DNA from: Macrothele yani | Lineage: Eukaryota > Arthropoda > Arachnida > Araneae > Macrothelidae | Assembly (NCBI GenBank): GCA_039090855.1 | Contig: CM077006.1 | Span: forward strand, 51,035,336-51,099,335 | Length of the DNA stretch: 64,000 bases | Reading direction: 5' to 3' | Part shown: positions 1 through 11,130 of the stretch, piece after piece | Position numbering within the stretch: the stretch's first letter is position 1 | How the letters are laid out: every line of letters begins with the position of its first letter | Translations under genes and position numbers: made by a program | Notes under the pieces: model-generated | Told to the model about the DNA's origin: nothing | The model's database searches: none | Seen by the model: the letters and a program-made list of their open reading frames with translations, nothing else

Positions 1-1110
1 CATCTGTCAAATGCCTTTCCCTGAACTACACAATTAATACTTTTACCAGTTAGACCTAAAATCATAGATTTAAACTTTACATTTATCATTATTACAAATT
101 CTTCACGTTGTACTCAACTGGTAAGATTACTGTAAGCTGTGGACCCCTCTTAGGTCGTAATATCCAGTCATCAGCATGCAGCAAATTGCTGATTTACTAG
201 ATTTGCGTGTCTCAACATCTGTTACTTAGTGACATTTTTTGAGGAAGCTTATCCATAGAAATTAAAAATAGTAGTGGAGTAGTAGTGGAGACAACTTAGA
301 TTCTTCCCGTGTCCCTGAGTAAATCTCAGACCACTTACCACTATTTCCCTTAAGCCTGACAAATATGACTTCTGGAGTACTTACAGGCTTTTGAATGGCT
401 CCAGTAACTTGCCTTTCACACCATAACTTCTTAATACACTGAAGAACTTGTTTTTAGGGCCCCTGTCAAACACATTTTCCAAATGAGTGATCATGAAACT
501 CTTCAGAAAGATGTCTGAGTGCAGAAGTATTATCCTAACATCCTCTCCAATTCCTGAAATCACTGTCCTTCACTCAGCTTACCTTTCACTACCTTTCTAA
601 GTGTATTACTCAATATTTCTCCATAAACTTTGAAAGGCACACTAAATGATGAGGGCACTTCTTGTTCCCTTGCATGTAAATTGGCACTATAATTAGCCTT
701 TGCAAGTCTTCAAGAATCAAGGCAGTTTTGCATGCTAACTGGAAAGTTCCATTAACTAATAGGTACCAGTTATTTCACTTATGCTTAACTACTTCTGGAT
801 TAATTTAATCAGAACCTACTTACTGCTCTGCTACTCTAAAAATCGAATAGGGTCTCTTACTTAAATGAAGTCAATAATTGCCCTATTATTATTCTCACCA
901 CTCACATCTAAATCATCATTCACTAACTGTTCACTTGTTTCTAAATTTTCATGCAGAGATCTTTTAAAATATCCCTTCTGTCTGTTCAGTATATCCTCCT
1001 GTGACAGCTGAAACTGAACTTCTTCATCTGTTAAACCTGAACTAAGTCTGCCCTCCTTTCTTTAAAAGTTTAATTAGATTCCAAACTACTTTAGGAACAT
1101 TTTGGAAGTT
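1..1110 (-). mobile_element. Degenerate non-LTR retrotransposon (RT region), left edge cut by window
   Basis: Conceptual translation of the minus strand in shifting frames gives LINE-type reverse-transcriptase remnants. Near 420-460 there is YGVKGKLLEPFKSL, matching the RT 'YGVRGKLLRAIKSLY' region. Nearer 250 there is a decayed 'LLFIIYMD'-like stretch, and near 950-1000 a 'RQKGYFKRSLHENLE' linker of the type found before RT domains. Stops and frameshifts are frequent, so the copy is old. Exact subfamily and boundaries cannot be set by eye. Confidence 0.55.
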
Positions 1111-1160
1111 CCCTTCCACATACTGCACAAAGTCTTTCCACAATAAACTTCAGCATTTTT

Positions 1161-1180
1161 AACACACACACACACACACC
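1161..1180. repeat. (CA)n microsatellite
   Basis: A short uninterrupted CA dinucleotide run in the intron upstream of exon 1. The rest of 1111-1644 is AT-rich intron in which I recognise nothing else. Confidence 0.9.
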
Positions 1181-1644
1181 TAACACTTTTATGTGTATTT
1201 GGGGAAACTAAAGTTATAGAAAAGTAATTTGATTTTCTGGTAATATCTAAATGCCTTACTGTTATATGCAAAAGGTATTTAAATGAAGCATTCATAAAGA
1301 TGAAACTCTATTTTATTTTTTTGTACTGCTTTACGCATTTTGCAATGAAGCCTTTTTTTACTTATTGTAGGGAAATCAAACCTCTAGCCCATCCCTTTTT
1401 ATTCCTTGCTTCCTGTAATGCCTTAAAAGTCAACTGACAGTCACACAAAATGCAAAACTCAGTTGAACTAATTTCTTTTTGCATGCTTAGAAAGACTGAA
1501 GAAATAATTTACTTCTTCCATTCTTTGTGCCTATTATGAGGCTTACAAAATATGTTGAAACTTTGTGAAACAATCACACTGTGTGTGTGCTGGTATAAAT
1601 TTTCTTAATTTTCTGTAATGTTTGATATTCATTTTCTCTTGTAG

Positions 1645-2467
1645 TGCATTAAAAGTATCCCACATGAAGCTGTTTCTCATATACTGAAGAATATATTGGC
1701 TGAGATTGAAGATGAGAAAGAAGACTACTACATTCTGAGCAGTGTACTTGAAGCTGTCCTACTGAAATTATTGAATGTTCAGCCTTCACCTGTACTTAAA
1801 GGACCTCGAGAGGTTCACCCAAAATTGAGCTTTCCATTTTTTTACATTCCATCAGAGAAGTTAATTGGCTCAAAGCCAGAAACTTCATTAGAGAATGCCA
1901 CTGATAACCAAGGACTTAATGGAGAAACTGCAAATGAAGAGTTGGAGCCTTCCTTTAGTGATTTGCTGAATGCTGCCCTGGAATTTAAAACTAAAGCAGT
2001 TGATGATGCTGAAGTCTTAAAAATTTATTTCCATGGTTTACTGGCTTTGATCGATGTTTCTTCCAAGCTATCACTAAAAACCCTCAAGCAGAAAGGTGAT
2101 CTAGTGATGCCCTTCATTGATGATTCTCTGAAATGTGTGCAGTCAGAATCCACTGTTAAGCTGATCACCCAAGCATTGTCAGAATTCACTACTGCTTCTA
2201 TTAGAAAAGAGTTAGTTCTAGGTTTTGTCAGCTGGGATGTTGATATTGCTTATTTGGCATTCCTCGTGTATAGTGGATGCAATGATCTATCTTGTCAGTT
2301 AAAGAGCCATGATGAAGCAATCCAAGGTTCCAGTATTTGCAGAATAGGGGAAATTTCCAGAACTTTGTTTAAATTGCTTCCTCTTAGTAAGAAAGGATCA
2401 GCTGAAGAACAACAGTTTATGGAATCTCTGATATTTATTGCCAACAATAAACTTTTAGGAATAAATT
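1645..2467 (+). CDS. Host gene exon 1 of those visible (823 nt)
   Basis: A pyrimidine-rich tract and GTAG precede the exon, and a consensus donor GTAAGT follows at 2468. It is open for 274 codons and ends one base into codon 275 (phase 1). The encoded stretch begins CIKSIPHEAVSHIL and is rich in Leu, Ile and acidic/Lys residues. Predicted helices surround a polar, probably disordered segment at about residues 75-105. It is unusually long for this gene, whose other exons are 49-177 nt. The in-frame TGT followed by more open sequence past 2467 is intron read-through, not coding. Function unknown. Confidence 0.9.
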
Positions 2468-2849
2468 GTAAGTATGCCATTTCAGTGATTAAATTTGAAT
2501 TTCAATTGATGTTTGTTAATTTATGTAAATTTGTGTTTTTATTGTTTTATGAATAGTTTGTGTGCGTGGGCACACACACTTGGTAAGTACTTAGATATTA
2601 ATGGTAAATTCAGAATATTGTTTAAAAATGTATACTCATTTCTTAAATGAAAACAGGTTATATTCCAAATGCCAATTCTCAATTTGGATGTTCATCAAAT
2701 TTTTAGTGTGTTAAATGTCAAAACATGTGGAATGGCTCTTCGCCTTGAGAGTAATATATAAATCAGAAAGCCCAGTAAAAGAAGTGCTTCCAGTGGGTAG
2801 CTGTCAATTCAGCATGAAGTATCTTAACATAGATGAGAAATATCCATTT
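2468..2849. other. Start of intron 1, nothing recognised
   Basis: AT-rich sequence from the exon 1 donor to the first repeat composite. A short open frame after the donor is intron read-through. No element ends or RNA gene seen. Confidence 0.6.
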
Positions 2850-2934
2850 TCTTTTGTAATCATTGGCACAAATGTGGCGTATTTTCAATGTTTCCATGTA
2901 GCAACTCCTTCAGAAAACTCGAAAATTACATTGC

Positions 2935-3005
2935 CCTGGAGCAGGAACCGAACCCGCATCTCCTGATTTCTGTTCGAGCATGCTATCCGTTACACCACCT
3001 AGGAC
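2935..3005 (-). pseudogene. tRNA-like segment (not a functional tRNA)
   Basis: On the minus strand a D-arm-like TGGTGTAACGGATAGCAT and a T-arm-like GCGGGTTCGGTTCCTGC with a 5-bp stem are clear. They match the RNA polymerase III A and B boxes. The acceptor ends pair only partly and no convincing anticodon stem-loop forms. It is embedded in an inverted-repeat element, so a mobile-element head is more likely than a gene. Confidence 0.6.
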
Positions 3006-3364
3006 AAGGAAGTTTCAAGCAACTGAAGCTAAGCAGATGTAGCTAAGAAATCTGAGAAATTATGTAATTTTCAAACTTTCTGAAGGAGTTGCTACATGGA
3101 AACATTGAAAATACGGCACATTTGTGCCAACGATTACATTTGTATTGCCTTCCATGTATTTGTGAAGAATTATTTCTTCAGGGAAATTAGTTTCCCATGT
3201 ATGTATGATATTCTCTGAAGCACTGGAACTTGTGACCTACATCCAATCCCATATGTACGAAAAGGTCGTCGTGACGCTACGAGGAAGCATGGAATAGCTT
3301 TGCCTAGTGCAAATCTGAACGGTTCTCATATTTCTAAGCTACATCTGTTTAGCTTCAGTTGCGT

Positions 3365-3447
3365 GGAACTTCCTTGTCTTGGGTGGTGTAACGGATATCA
3401 TGCTCGAACGAAATCAGGTGACGCAGGTTCAATTTCTGCCCCAGAAC
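3365..3447 (+). pseudogene. tRNA-like segment, forward copy
   Basis: The forward partner of the segment at 2935-3005. It keeps GGTGGTGTAACGGATA, but its T-arm (GCAGGTTCAATTTCTGC) is more diverged. It is flanked by the shared spacer on the left and arm on the right. Confidence 0.55.
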
Positions 3448-3746
3448 AATGTAATTAAGTTTTCTGAAGGAGTTACTACATGGAAACAGTGAAAATACAG
3501 CACATTTATGCCAGTGATTACATTTGTATTGCCTTCCATATATTTGTGGCGAATTATTTCTTCAGGGAAATTCGTTTCCTACTTATGTATGACCATTTCA
3601 TTTTGTTTATACGTAAGTAATTTTGTTATTGTTATATCACAGAAAAGACATCTGAAAGATTCATAACAAAAAATAAGAGCTGTTGGAAGGTTAGAGGCTG
3701 GCCAGTTAATGGAGGTGGCTCGATTCTTTGGTATCAATCATTCTTA

Positions 3747-4997
3747 TTAGGTGTACAAATAAGTTTTAAGACAACACAACATGTAATTTGAGAGAAAACA
3801 ACAATACCTTTACAAATCAAAATATGTGCTGTCATTATCTATCACCTTCCGCCATCGGTATCACCTTCTGATGGATTCCAGCCATGAAGAATACTTCGTC
3901 GTGTGATGCAATGAAGTCGTCAACCCATTTTTGCACTTCGTCACATGTCCGGAACTGTACAGCAGACAAACCGTGTTGTATCGATTGGAACACATGATAG
4001 TCCAAAGGAGCTATGTCAGGACTATACGCCTGGTGCTCCAAAACTTTCCAGCCAAGCATCAATAACGTTTCCTTGACCGATTTCATGACATGCGGCATAG
4101 TGTTGTCATGCAATAATTTCACGGGACGCAATACTTTGCCTGTGAATGGATGTTTCCGACAGATTTCCTGGTTCAATCGCAGCAATCGTTGCTTGTAGCG
4201 ATCAGCAGTAACAGTTTGACCCTGTTCCAATAGTTCATAATAGAGCACACACTTCATATCCCACCAGATGCACAGAAGAACTTTCTTGGAGTGAATATTG
4301 CGTTTCGGTGCCGAAGTCGTTGCTTCACTGGGGTCTACCCAGTGTTTTTTTGCGTTTGGGATTGTCATACCATATCCACTTTTCATCACACGTAACGATT
4401 TTCCACAAGAAAGACTTTCTGTGCTGTTTATTCAACAGATTCAAACACTTCATGACACGCTCATCCTTGTTCCTCTGGCTCAGGTCATGTGGCACCCATT
4501 TTCCTTCCTTCTGAATCCTTCCGACTGCAAGTAAACGATTGGAAATGGTTTGTTGAGTTACCCCCAGTTTTTCAGCTAGTTGTATTTGTGTTTGAGATGA
4601 ATCTTCATCCAGCAATGCTTGCAGTTCCTTATGTGCAACCTTCTGCGGGGCGCCGCTACTTTCTCGATCGCTAACATCAAAATCACCTGCTTTAAATCGT
4701 CTAAACCAAAATTCACACGTGCTTTTTGAAACAATATTCTCCCCCAGAACAGAACAGATCGATGTACGTGCTTTTGCAGCACTTTCTCCTTGATGAAATT
4801 CATAACGAATGCAGTATCGCTTGCCATCTTTTACCTACTGATATGCAAGTGCATTTGACTGTTGGGCAGACTTTTGTGTCATGTTTTATACTCTGGACCA
4901 GTTACGGGCACATGACAACAACACGGGGAATATCTGATATGTAAATTAGTGGTATACCTCACACAAAAAACTCTTTAAAACTTATTTTTGCACCTAA
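3747..4997 (-). mobile_element. mariner element, complete length, inactive
   Basis: Terminal inverted repeats start TTAGGTGTACAAATAAGTTT at 3747 and end with the complement (...TTTTTGCACCTAA) at 4997. They are flanked by TA at 3745-3746 and 4998-4999, as expected for mariner. The 1,251-bp element encodes a minus-strand mariner transposase in three overlapping broken frames (about 4827 down to 3835). The same family occurs at 59220-60475 in the opposite orientation. Confidence 0.92.
3835..4827 (-). pseudogene. mariner transposase pseudogene
   Basis: Cut-and-paste DDD transposase. The N-terminal part starts MASDTAFVMNFIKEKV and includes an HTH-like QLAEKLGVTQQTISNRLLAV. The first catalytic Asp is in TCDEKWIWYDN, the second in HDNTMPH and the third in SPDIAPLDYHVF. 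All three Asp are visible, but the frame shifts near 4600 and near 4370. No intact protein can be read. Usual length for this family is about 345 residues. Confidence 0.88.
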
Positions 4998-5099
4998 TAT
5001 GATATTGTGTGCCAGGAACCAATTTTAAACTAGTGGTACAATCATCTAAATACTTGACCTGGGCCATTTAAGAGTTACAACCCCTCAAGATGACTTCTA

Positions 5100-6300
5100 C
5101 ATTGCATTATTGGCCAGATGAAATTGGAGAACAGCAGCACCCAGTCTACACCCAGTAGACAAAACAGTAGAGATAGGGGTGGTGGGCAGTTGACATGGGC
5201 ATTCCCCACGCAGAGTGGAACAGACACAAACCGAATGCAGGTGATAAATAGGCAAGCAGCAAGGCTTCCTACCATTGCATTGCAATCAACAAACATGGGT
5301 AAACATGGTGGTGTGAATGACTGATTGTAGATGCATTGTTTGTACAAAACACATGGGTTTGCTATCACTCAACTGGTAAAAAACCTAGGGCTCCTGAGAG
5401 CAACCATGTCAAGGGTTCCTGAGAGTAACCATATCAAGAGTGTGCCAAGAGTATACAATCAGCAAATGAGAGCAAGCTGTGGCCAACAACACATCACTGA
5501 TGACCTGGGTTGATACAGACTATCCAGGCTTGTACAGACGAACCGCTTGGTAGTGGCGATGCAAATTGCATCCAGGTTAAAGATCAGAGGCCCAAGCAGC
5601 ATGAGTGAACGAATGGTATGGTGCACACTGCATGTCCTGGGCTTTGGAAGCCCACTCATGCACCACTGTTGACTGTCATCAGACATTACACCTCTCCTAG
5701 TGCCAGGAACATCAAAACTGGATCTCTGCAGAGTAGTGCCATGTCGTGTTGTCAAACAAATCTCATTTCCAGCTGTACCGAGCTGACTGAAGGGTGCGGG
5801 TGTGGTGTCAACGGCATGAGGCCATGGCCTCGCTGTTCCAGATCGGCTCTATTCAAGGCAGTGGTGATGGGTTTGGGGAGCCTTCTCATGGGACACATTA
5901 GGTCCCTTAATGTGTCTGGAGAAGTCCTTAACCACTGCGTGCTACCAGCATGTGCTGCTGATCACCTACATACTTTCGTGGCCTTAGTGCATCGTGCGGC
6001 CACTGATCTGTTCCAACAGGACAGTGTACTGCCCACCGTGCTGCAACCACCCAGGCATGGCGCGACGAACACTCATCTGAGTTTTAAACCACCCAGCGGT
6101 CCCCAAGGTCCCCGGATTTAAACCCTGTGAAATCTCTCTGGGATGCCATGAAGCAGAACATCAGGTCCGTGGATCCTGGACTAACATCTCCGGCAGAGTT
6201 CTATGCAATACTGCAACTGGCATGGCTGGCATTACCTCTGGAAAGCATCTTGCATCTGGTGGAATCGATGCCGTGGTGTGTGTGTTATTTGTGCTAGAAG
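5100..6300 (+). pseudogene. Tc1-like transposase relic
   Basis: Several + strand frames carry pieces of a Tc1 (DD34E-type) transposase. Near 6010 there is LFQQDSVLPTVLQ, corresponding to FQQDNAPCHTA around the second catalytic Asp. Near 6100-6150 a decayed SPDLNPVENLWDAMKQ motif reads as a changed SPRFKP...LGCHEAEHQ. Earlier pieces match the N-terminal HTH region. Frameshifts are numerous. TIRs were not found, so ends are approximate. Confidence 0.65.
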
Positions 6301-6827
6301 AGGACCATCATGCTATTAGATATCTATCTTTAACATTTTGTCCATTGAGTGTTCAGTCAGACCTTGCCATAGGTAGCCAGGTTTCAGTCTATTGTCACCA
6401 GAGGGCACTGTAACTTAAGACTCCATGCCCGTCAACCTGCTGTAAGTGTGCCATTACATGCCGACCACAAGTATGCCTCTTTAAGATAGTGCCATGGTTA
6501 TGTCAACTAGAATCTGACAGCAGACATCTATTAGCTTGCTGTCCAATTCCAGAGAGAGTACTGTCTCTTTAGAAAAAAAAAAAAAAAAGAAGAAAGGTTG
6601 AGTCCACTACGCATACATAACATCATCACACTAAGTCCTTTTTTCATTGTAGAAGTTTGACTGTATAGGCTGGTGTTTCATTGGATGGGCCATACTAACC
6701 TCCATGTTCTTCAATAGGTCCTGTGAGTGTGCTTCTTGTAAAGTACTGGAATTAAATTCCCAATTGCATGAGCCCATACCCGTGGCCTCACATAATTATA
6801 TCCAGATATTATTCTAATTGTTGATTG

Positions 6828-8696
6828 GGTCATTCCATGTCAAATCAGCCAATGAATTTACTTGACCATCACCAAATTTTACTAAATTTAGTGAACTTGT
6901 TAGGCCTGCTGTGAAAATGAGCTGATGTGAAATTTAGATTTCTGGGACAAAAAATTTCTGAGATATTGGAATTTAAAATTTCCAAAAAAAAAAAAAAACA
7001 CACATAAATTTGCACTCGTCGGTCAATAATAAAATTGACATAATTCCTGTTCTATAGAAGTTAGAAAGTCAAATATAGTGGCATTTGAAAGCTCTTTTAG
7101 TACCCTTTCATTTGATATGTGGCACGAGTGTTTTTTGAAAAACATGTTTTTTCAAGGTCAAATGCAAAATTTTGACCTTTAATTCCGAAAAAAAACTAAC
7201 CCTTTTTTTTTTTTTTCAAACTTTTATTCAAAGTCTCTATAGCAACTTCTGTTTCAATCATCTGTTGTTCAGTATCCACATTTCCTTGAGAACTAGTGCT
7301 AGGATGAAATAATTAATCACTGCTGCTAGGTGAAGCTTCTTCAGATTTCAGATATGAGATTTTATTAATTCTTATCCTGCAACTTTCACATATTCTTCTT
7401 CCAAGTACGAATGATGATGGTATCTTGCCAACCATGGTCTGTGAAATAATCCTCTTGTGTTTTTTTTAGAGTGCTTCTTTATATGAAATGGATTACAGCA
7501 CCACATATGAACAGAAGGTAGTTCACTCATTGTGATTAAAAATTAGAACTTAAAGAACATACATTACAGCCTGAGTAAGTTATATTCTGAGTTAATTTTT
7601 TCTAACTCTCCTTAACACATCTATCTAACAGTGGCTAGATTTAAGCTTAAAGCTTGTTTCACTTTGGTATCTTTAGTTGGCAGAGGGCAGACTAAGAATG
7701 AAGAGATTGCAGCAATACTCAGCAGCCTCCATTTGGGAGGAGACAGTGCAGTGTGAGGGTTGGGTATAGGGAGAGCAATAAAAATCATAAAAATCCGCTT
7801 AGTTCACCTTCTCTTTGAAGTGGATTTTATGACTCTTGCCACTCCCTCCAATCTAATAAAAGTGGGGTTGGATTCTCTTGTAAGCTTCATGTGATCTTTG
7901 CTGTAGTTTCTCTGACTGCCAGCTGCTTGAAGTAAAGGCTGAATACAGCTGGACATGAGACATAACATACACTACTGGTCAAAATTGTGGAAACCTTTTG
8001 GAAAATTTGTATTTCTGAGGTTTGATAGCTCATAACATCGGTCTGTTTTAGAATAATATCATAAAATTATATATCATTAGAAAGAAAATGTAATGCAGAA
8101 TGTAATGCAACAAACTATGTTGAAATATCTTTATTCTTATCAAAAGTTTTGACTAAATAACAGAAATGGTGAGAAGTTATGAATTTTGGCCACTAGTGTA
8201 TATGTTGGGCAGGTACATTAAAATACAAATCTCCTGAACTGTTAGAAACCCCATTTTGTAGATTGGTGAGCACACTAAGGGATATTTAAGGTTATTTAGA
8301 AAAAAATTGACCAAGAAAAAGTTAGTTTTTGGAATTCAAGGTCAAATAAAATAAACGTTGACCTTGAATTATTTTTTTGTACAAACTGTTTTGTGTAATA
8401 TATCAAATAAAAGAGCATTTCAAGAGCTGTAGTATGACACAAAAATTTTCTTCCTATGGCAATTTTGAAGGGAGTTACACTAATTTTTGTGTACTCCAAA
8501 TTGATAAATTGCTGTTTTCGGCACTTTTTGACCACACTGTACTTTTTAACCGTGAGATGGAGTAAGCTAAGATTCAGTGAAATTTCATTTCTCATTCAGG
8601 TCTACAAGTTTACTAACTTTGAAGAAAATCTTATATGGTCAGGTAAATTTTTCATTTTTTTTTTTTTTTTTTTGGGTTGATTTGACATGGAATGAC
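6828..8696. mobile_element. Long-TIR DNA element, non-coding, 1.87 kb
   Basis: The left end reads GGTCATTCCATGTCAAATCA and the right end is its near-exact complement (TTTGACATGGAATGAC). The direct repeat TTGATTG (6821-6827 and 8697-8703) flanks it, consistent with a 7-bp target duplication. The inverted similarity extends imperfectly for roughly 350 bp on each side, including the 'TTTGATATRTGG / caaggtcaaa' blocks. No transposase is seen. A small MITE is nested at 7970-8198. The internal run of T at 7203-7216 and other homopolymers are part of the arms. Confidence 0.78.
7970..8198. mobile_element. Tc1/mariner-type MITE, 229 bp
   Basis: Ends are CACTACTGGTCAAAATT and its complement AATTTTGGCCACTAGTG, flanked by TA on both sides (7968-7969 and 8199-8200). 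It has no coding capacity. The ends resemble the Tc1 group, so it was probably moved by a Tc1 transposase in trans. It lies inside the 6828-8696 element and is therefore younger. Confidence 0.82.
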
Positions 8697-8724
8697 TTGA
8701 TTGCAGGTTGTTGCATATTTTGAA

Positions 8725-8790
8725 CACCACCATGGAGTGGCCTTCATTTTCTCCAGCCTTTAGTCCCATTAAACATCTATGAGATGCCCT
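8725..8790 (+). pseudogene. Tc1 transposase C-terminal scrap
   Basis: Reads MEWPSFSPAFSPIKHL*DAL, a decayed WPSFSPDLNPIEHLWDAL motif around the third catalytic residue (E changed to K, W to stop). Only this short segment is recognisable. It directly follows the target duplication of the 1.87 kb element, which may have landed in this relic. Sequence from 8791 to 9065 shows nothing else. Confidence 0.6.
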
Positions 8791-9065
8791 ACGAGGAGTA
8801 CTGTTTCTCTCCAGCTCCCCACTTCTTTACTGGATTATCTTGTTCAGGGTATGACTCAGTAGTGCTCAGTGGTATGACTCAGTTCTTTCCAAAGAGTGTT
8901 AACTGTAAAAACTTGCATATTGTGAATGATTTGTATGAATTTATTCATTTCTTCCATTCTTTAGTGTATTTATTATGCAATACCTTTTTATATCTGTCGT
9001 CTGCTTAAAAAAACTGTATGATGTTGTACGATTCTGAAATTTATTATCTTGTCTTATTTCTAACA

Positions 9066-9987
9066 CACTAAAGACCTAAAACATTGTGACCAACATGTCT
9101 TTATACAAACTGAAGCAACTGCAGGTGAACAATGGTGCATGTGAAGGTCATGAAATGGTATAAATAACACCTGATACTGAGCTCTGTTAATCAGTGTTAT
9201 ATTCATGTCCTTCAGATTGAAAAGGTGTGGACTTAAGCGAGTTTGACAAATGCCAAATTGTAATTGCCATATGACTGGGTCAGCATTTCTGAGGTGGCAA
9301 GTCTTATTGGTGCTCACAGTCAGCTGTGGTTAGCACATTCAAAAAGTGGTCCAAAGAGAGAAAACCCAAGAACAGCCAGCAAGGTGTCTGCTGACCATGG
9401 CTCCTTGGTGTTGGAGGTGAATGAAGTCTATCTTGTATGGTATGAGCCAACAGAAAGGGTACTGTGGTGCAACTTGCTGGTAATTTGGATGCTGGTAACA
9501 GAAGGGATGTGTCACAACACACAGTTCATCAAAACCTGCTAAAAATGGGGCTGCATAGCTGTTTGTCATTTCGAGTGCCCATGCTAATCTTGGTTTACTG
9601 TCAAAAGCACCTACAGTGGGTGCATGAGCATCAAAACTAGACATTGAGTGTTTGGAAAAAGGTCGTCTGGTCCAATGAAACTCATTTCCTGTTGTACTAG
9701 GTGGACAGCTGTGTATTTGTGTGTCGTTTATGTAAGGAAGTGTTGGCACCAGGATGCATCATAGTATGGAAACTGCCGCCCCGGTGGCGCAGTGGTCTAA
9801 GGCGCTGGCCTCTGATCATTCGTCCGTAAGGGGTCCGGGTTCGAATCCCGGTCAGGCATGGATGTTGTGTTTGTCTTATGGCACTGGCTCTCTCCCTTCC
9901 CTGGAACCAGTGACCCTAAATTAGGGACGGGCGACTGCTTATAGCCCATTATTGAGTTGCTCACAGTGGTCGTTAAACCTCCAATAG

Positions 9988-10021
<34 letters not shown>

Positions 10022-10460
10022 TGGAAACAAGCCGGTGGAGGAAGTGTAATGCTTTGGGCAATGTTTTGATGTGAAAAACTCTGGGTCCAGTCATTCATGT
10101 CCAGGAAACTATGATGTCTGCCACCCACCTAAACATCATTTCAGACCAGGTACTTCCTTTCATGGCAACAATATTCCCCTCTAGTAGTGACTTTGTTTAG
10201 CAGGATAATGTGCCATGCAACACTTCCTGGATTGTTCAAGAATGGGTTGTAAATACCTGGAAGACTTCCAGGCCTCCAAATTCCCCAGACATTCAATCAA
10301 GTATCTGTGGTTAATTTGTGTTGGAACAGCAGAAGCTCAACCACATAACTTAACAAGAGTTAAAAGATCTGTTGGTAAGTGTTTGTACCACAAAACACTT
10401 TCAGAAATCTTTAGTGTCCATGCCTTGCTGGGAAAGAGCTGTTTTAGCTGTTCTGTATAT
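9066..10460 (+). mobile_element. Tc1-like element relic, 3' truncated, split by a SINE
   Basis: The left end CACTAAAGACCTAAAACATT and the following 400 bp are clearly homologous to the Tc1 at 46972-52037. Translation yields FDKCQIVIAIWLGQHISEV-type N-terminal HTH remnants and later a decayed SVMLWAMF / FQQDN region (about 10040 and 10195). A SINE splits it at 9774. The matching 3' TIR is absent. Transposase frames are broken. Confidence 0.72.
9774..10017 (+). mobile_element. tRNA-derived SINE, copy 1
   Basis: The head GCCGCCCCGGTGGCGCAGTG continues with a tRNA-Leu/Ser-like A box (GTGGCGCAGTGGTCTAAGG) and B box (GGTTCGAATCC). Next are a unique body with CCCTAAATTAGGGACGGGCG, the 3' end GGTCGTTAAACCTCCAAT, and about 30 A. 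The target duplication AGTATGGAAAC is at 9763-9773 and again directly after the A tail. It is inserted in the Tc1 relic, so it is younger. One of seven copies in the window. Confidence 0.92.
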
Positions 10461-10519
10461 TTCTTAATATAGTATTGTAAAAAATCTGGCATTGTAGCAT
10501 TTTACCATATTGCAATTAA

Positions 10520-11130
10520 AAAATCAACATGCTACATAACATACCAAACCAAACTGGAAACAGTGTAGGTAAATGTATTGCTCATGATTTTGAAACATGC
10601 TGTTCAAGGTTGTCAGTGCCATGCTTATATGCCTGTGTGAAGTTTGATTATCTGCAACTAAAGTTTCTTTAATGGTATTGATTGTGCCAGCTGTTGTGAC
10701 TTCTTTCAAACCTTAAATAGACTGGTAGGCTTTCTGATAAACCTGCATTTTAGATGTCTTTAAATTCCATATCGCAGTCAAGTGAGCAAGGTGGCTACTC
10801 CATGAGACTTCTTTTTAATTCACTAACCAGGTATGAGTGGGCACCCCATCCTGTTGGAAATAGATGTGCCGCCCTGGTGGCGCATGGTCTAAGCAATGGC
10901 TTCTGATCATTCGTCCGAAAGGGGTCTGGGTTCGAATCCCGGTGAAGCATGGATGTTGTGTTTGTCTTACAGCACTGGCTCTCTCCCTTCCCTGGAACCA
11001 GTGACCTTAAATTAGAGACGGGTGACTGCTTATAGCCCATTGAGTTGCTCATGATTATCGTTAAACCTCCAATCAAAAATAAATAAATAAATGCTAGAAA
11101 GAGATGAAAGGGACAAATCAGGATTAGGAG
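10520..11130 (-). pseudogene. Tc1/mariner transposase fragment, minus strand, split by a SINE
   Basis: Minus-strand translation of 10840-10865 gives IYFQQDGVPTHTWLV, the second-Asp motif of Tc1/mariner transposases (YFQQDGAPPH). Further 3' the similarity fades into stops. A SINE (10868-11090) has inserted just 5' of the motif. Boundaries are uncertain. Confidence 0.5.
10868..11090 (+). mobile_element. tRNA-derived SINE, copy 2
   Basis: Same family as the copy at 9774, about 85-90% similar by eye. A box is GTGGCGCATGGTCTAAGC and B box GGTTCGAATCC. The tail is an AAAT-type simple repeat rather than pure A. No clear target duplication is read. Confidence 0.88.

Larger units (their letters stand above)
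2850..3600. repeat. tRNA-like inverted-repeat composite 1
   Basis: The region contains two head-to-head copies of a unit made of a spacer (S), a tRNA-like segment and an arm (A). The reversed copy has arm at 2856-2933, tRNA-like on the minus strand at 2935-3005 and spacer at 3006-3055. A partial forward arm follows at 3069-3147. Then comes the forward copy, with spacer at about 3310-3360, tRNA-like at about 3365-3447 and arm at 3448-3530. Both forward arms continue into the same tail (3143-3200 and 3520-3600). Arms contain TGAAGGAGTTGCTACATGG and its complement. Identity between arms is high but imperfect. Confidence 0.8.

Noticed and set aside
1645..2467. Assignment of the host gene to FANCI, FOCAD, MMS22L, MMS19, FANCD2 or INTS7
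   Set aside because: Compared from memory, none shares a convincing stretch with the visible exons; helical composition alone is not enough.
2463..2556. Extension of exon 1 beyond 2467 to an in-frame stop
   Set aside because: A consensus GTAAGT donor lies at 2468 and downstream exons continue the protein in compatible phases, so the extension is intron read-through. Intron retention cannot be excluded without transcripts.
4013..4198. Plus-strand open frames over the mariner at 3747-4997
   Set aside because: They are complements of the minus-strand transposase and carry no motif of their own.
9339..9749. 136-codon minus-strand ORF
   Set aside because: It lies opposite the + strand Tc1 relic and shows no family motif; a chance frame.
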